A DNA stretch of 8,349 bases from Thermohalobaculum sp039178805 (GTDB lineage: Bacteria > Pseudomonadota > Alphaproteobacteria > Rhodobacterales > Rhodobacteraceae). Shown here piece after piece: positions 6,619-8,349 of the stretch; the stretch's first letter is position 1; every line of letters starts with the position of its first letter. The stretch is from positions 1 to 8,349 of the forward strand of contig JBCDFC010000224.1 in the NCBI GenBank assembly GCA_039178805.1. The letters run 5' to 3'. Below the pieces are notes generated by a model that ran no database searches, was not told the origin of the DNA, and saw nothing but the letters and a program-made list of their open reading frames with translations. The translations under genes and the position numbers were made by a program.

Positions 6619-6633
6619 GACCGCTTGGCGGTC
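6619..6633 (+). terminator. Perfect stem-loop just after the binding-protein stop codon
   Basis: GACCGC-TTG-GCGGTC forms a 6-bp stem with a 3-nt loop starting 4 nt after the TAA (6613-6615). No T-run follows, so it is more likely a 3'-end stabiliser or partial attenuator than a full terminator, since the permease genes downstream belong to the same system. Confidence 0.5.
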
Positions 6634-6677
6634 GGCCCCGGCCGGCCGCCTGCCGGCCCTGGTTCGTTGCCGGGGCT
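6634..6677 (+). terminator. GC-rich nested stem-loop between binding-protein and permease genes
   Basis: GGCCCCGGC (6634-6642) pairs with GCCGGGGCT (6669-6677), eight Watson-Crick pairs plus one G-U. An inner hairpin, GGCCG-CCTGC-CGGCC, lies at 6644-6658. With the preceding stem-loop it would give a very stable structure protecting the upstream message and reducing read-through. No T-run is visible. The role is inferred from the known pattern of intercistronic structures in sugar transporter operons. Confidence 0.5.
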
Positions 6678-6751
6678 GAGTGAGACCGGCTGCGCGTACG
6701 CGGCCCCGCGGTGACGTTGGGCGGTGATATGGAATAGGCACCCCAAAGGCG

Positions 6752-6757
6752 AAAGGA
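6752..6757 (+). promoter_or_regulatory. Shine-Dalgarno site for the first permease
   Basis: AAAGGA lies 9 nt before the ATG at 6767 and 15 nt before a second in-frame ATG at 6773. The spacing favours the first. Confidence 0.6.
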
Positions 6758-6766
6758 CGCAATCGG

Positions 6767-7714
6767 ATGGCGATGTCGCCGATAGCAAAGGCCGCTGACG
6801 CCACGCCTGAGCCCGTCGCCCGGCGGCTGCGCGGCCTGTCGGACCGCGCGATCGCCTGGATCTTCGTAGCCCCCTCGATCCTCCTTCTGCTTGCGGTGAA
6901 TATCTTCCCGCTGATCTGGACGGTCCGGCTCAGCTTCACCAACTATCGCGTGAACCGCCCGAACCGGGAGGTCGATTGGATCGGTCTGCGCAATTACGAG
7001 CGCATTCTGACCGATGACGATATCTGGCAGACGATGCAGGCGACGGCGCATTTCCTGATCTGGACCATTGTGCTGCAAGTGCTGATCGGCTTCGCGCTCG
7101 CCTACCTCATCAACAAGAAGTTCAAGGGCAACGATCTCTGGACGACGATCATCGTGCTCCCGATGATGTTGAGCCCTGCGGTCGTGGGCAACTTCTGGAC
7201 GTTCCTCTATCAGCCGCAGATCGGCCTCTTTAACTATGTCGTGGCGTTCTTCACCGGCGCCGATCCGGCCAGCTTCTCGATGATCGGGGACGTGCATCTC
7301 GCACCCTGGGCGATCATCATCGCGGACACCTGGATGTGGACGCCCTTCGTGATGCTGATCTGCCTGGCAGGGCTTAGGTCGATACCGGATTCGATCTACG
7401 AGGCGGCGGAATGCGACCGCGCGAGCCAGTGGCGACAGTTCTGGACAATCACCGTGCCGATGGTGCTGCCGTTCCTGATGCTGGCAGTGCTCTTCCGCGG
7501 CATCGAGAATTTTAAGATGTTTGATCTGGTGGTGCAGCTCACGGGCGGGGGGCCGGGCAACATCACGACGCTGACCTCGATCGACCTCAAGCGCGAGGCG
7601 TTTGAGAAATGGCGGACGGGCTACTCCTCCGCCTACGCCGTCATCCTCTTCGTCACGGTCTTCGGCCTCGCCTCCATCTACGTAAAGGCGCTGAACAAGG
7701 TGAAGGAGCGATGA
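6767..7714 (+). CDS. CUT1 sugar ABC transporter permease, MalF type
   Basis: A 315-residue inner-membrane permease, one half of the transmembrane channel. About six membrane segments can be seen: near 29-51, 92-116, 126-147, 180-203, 231-247 and 286-308. Before the first lies a cytoplasmic, Arg-rich N-terminus (to about 28). The cytoplasmic EAA loop that docks to the ATPase reads YEAAECDRASQWRQFWTITV (211-230), followed by PMVLP. The usual glycine in the EAA-DGA motif is Arg218 here. FKMFDLVVQLTGGGPGN (249-265) is a conserved MalF-side motif. The 3' end overlaps the next permease by 4 nt (ATGA), so the two subunits are probably translated together. Length and topology suit the short MalF-type proteins common in alphaproteobacteria, without the large periplasmic domain of E. 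coli MalF. I see no frameshift or damage. Confidence 0.94.
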   Translation: MAMSPIAKAADATPEPVARRLRGLSDRAIAWIFVAPSILLLLAVNIFPLIWTVRLSFTNYRVNRPNREVDWIGLRNYERILTDDDIWQTMQATAHFLIWTIVLQVLIGFALAYLINKKFKGNDLWTTIIVLPMMLSPAVVGNFWTFLYQPQIGLFNYVVAFFTGADPASFSMIGDVHLAPWAIIIADTWMWTPFVMLICLAGLRSIPDSIYEAAECDRASQWRQFWTITVPMVLPFLMLAVLFRGIENFKMFDLVVQLTGGGPGNITTLTSIDLKREAFEKWRTGYSSAYAVILFVTVFGLASIYVKALNKVKER

Positions 7715-8349
7715 GCTTTTCCGTCACCGAGCCTTCGCGGGCGACGAAGTGGTTCGCGGGTGCGATGGTTGTGCTCTACGCCATCATCACGCTGCTGCCG
7801 CTTCTTTGGATCATCGCGACGGGGTTCAAATCGCCCTCGGACTCGATTGCCTATCCGCCCAAGGTCGTGTTCCAGCCGACGCTGGAGGGGTATGTGAACC
7901 TCTTCACCACGCGGACCCGGATCAACGAGGCGGACGCGGCGGAACTGCCCGAGCCAGAGACCTGGTACGAAGAGATCGTGCGCGATCAGGGGCAAGTGAT
8001 CGCCGGGCCGTCCCGCTATGGTGAGCGGTTCTTGAACTCGGTGATCATCGGGTTCGGATCGACGTTTCTTTGCATGATCCTCGGCACTGCCGCGGCCTAT
8101 GCGTTCAGCCGGTTTCGGGTGCCGCTGAAGGACGATCTGCTGTTCTTCATCCTCTCGACGCGGATGATGCCGCCGATTGCCGTGGCGATCCCGATCTTCC
8201 TCATGTTCCGGCAATTGGGGCTGAGCGACACGCATCTCGGCATGATCCTGCTCTATACCGCTGTGAACCTGTCTCTGTCGGTCTGGCTGCTGAAAGGGTT
8301 CATCGACGAGATCCCGGTGGAGTACGAGGAAGCGGCGCTCATCGACGGC
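7711..8349 (+). CDS. CUT1 sugar ABC transporter permease, MalG type, cut by window edge
   Basis: 213 codons of the second permease subunit, from the ATG at 7711 that overlaps the previous stop (ATGA), with GAAGGAG just upstream as ribosome-binding site (7702-7708). The first membrane segment lies at about 15-37 (GAMVVLYAIITLLPLLWII), followed by a long acidic extracytoplasmic stretch (about 60-105, including AELPEPETWYEE). Further segments lie at about 107-132, 143-166 and 175-196. FILSTRMMPPIAVAIPIFLM (146-165) is a conserved MalG-side motif. The frame runs off the window inside the EAA loop (EYEEAALIDG, 204-213), here with the normal glycine. The missing part should be roughly 80-100 residues with the last two membrane segments. 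An ATP-binding subunit would be expected further right. Confidence 0.93.
   Translation, partial: MSFSVTEPSRATKWFAGAMVVLYAIITLLPLLWIIATGFKSPSDSIAYPPKVVFQPTLEGYVNLFTTRTRINEADAAELPEPETWYEEIVRDQGQVIAGPSRYGERFLNSVIIGFGSTFLCMILGTAAAYAFSRFRVPLKDDLLFFILSTRMMPPIAVAIPIFLMFRQLGLSDTHLGMILLYTAVNLSLSVWLLKGFIDEIPVEYEEAALIDG

Noticed and set aside
5344..6942. 532-codon minus-strand open frame opposite the binding-protein gene
   Set aside because: The plus strand encodes a clear secreted solute-binding protein with signal peptide and ribosome-binding site. The antisense product is Arg/Pro-rich with no family features and spans the intergenic stem-loops.

Overview
The window looks like a chromosomal segment of a GC-rich alphaproteobacterium, probably of the Rhodobacterales/Rhizobiales kind. 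The grounds are the high GC third positions, an alphaproteobacterial-type ParE, an alpha/beta hydrolase-OsmC fusion of a type familiar from that group, and a CUT1 sugar transporter next to a LacI-type regulator. No RNA gene, insertion sequence, CRISPR array, phage gene or integration site was seen.

Layout. Positions 1-5103 are read on the minus strand: the N-terminal 357 codons of parE (topoisomerase IV subunit B; the rest lies beyond position 1), a 234-bp gap with a hairpin-forming repeat-like element, a two-gene unit (alpha/beta hydrolase-OsmC fusion followed by an FAD-dependent DAO-family oxidoreductase, overlapping by 4 nt), and a LacI-family regulator. From 5290 to the right edge the plus strand carries a CUT1 carbohydrate ABC transporter operon: a secreted solute-binding protein, a MalF-type permease and a MalG-type permease. 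The last is cut by the window edge inside its EAA loop. The ATPase and any catabolic enzymes would lie to the right.

How it works together. The divergent intergenic region between the regulator and the transporter holds two identical, perfect 16-bp palindromes (TGAGGCACGTGCCTCA) whose centres are 30 bp apart. A central CpG and the position beside a LacI-family gene make these the probable operators. The simplest model is that the regulator represses the transporter operon, and perhaps itself, until a sugar-like ligand binds. A GC-rich set of stem-loops between the binding-protein gene and the first permease gene probably sets their unequal expression. The oxidoreductase and the OsmC fusion may form an oxidase/peroxide-defence pair. 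That is inference.

Nothing here amounts to a clearly new system. The points most worth a second look are the twin operator, the hydrolase-OsmC/oxidase pair with its three cysteine pairs, the glycine-to-arginine change in the EAA loop of the first permease, and the long extracytoplasmic loop of the second. The transported substrate cannot be named from the sequence.
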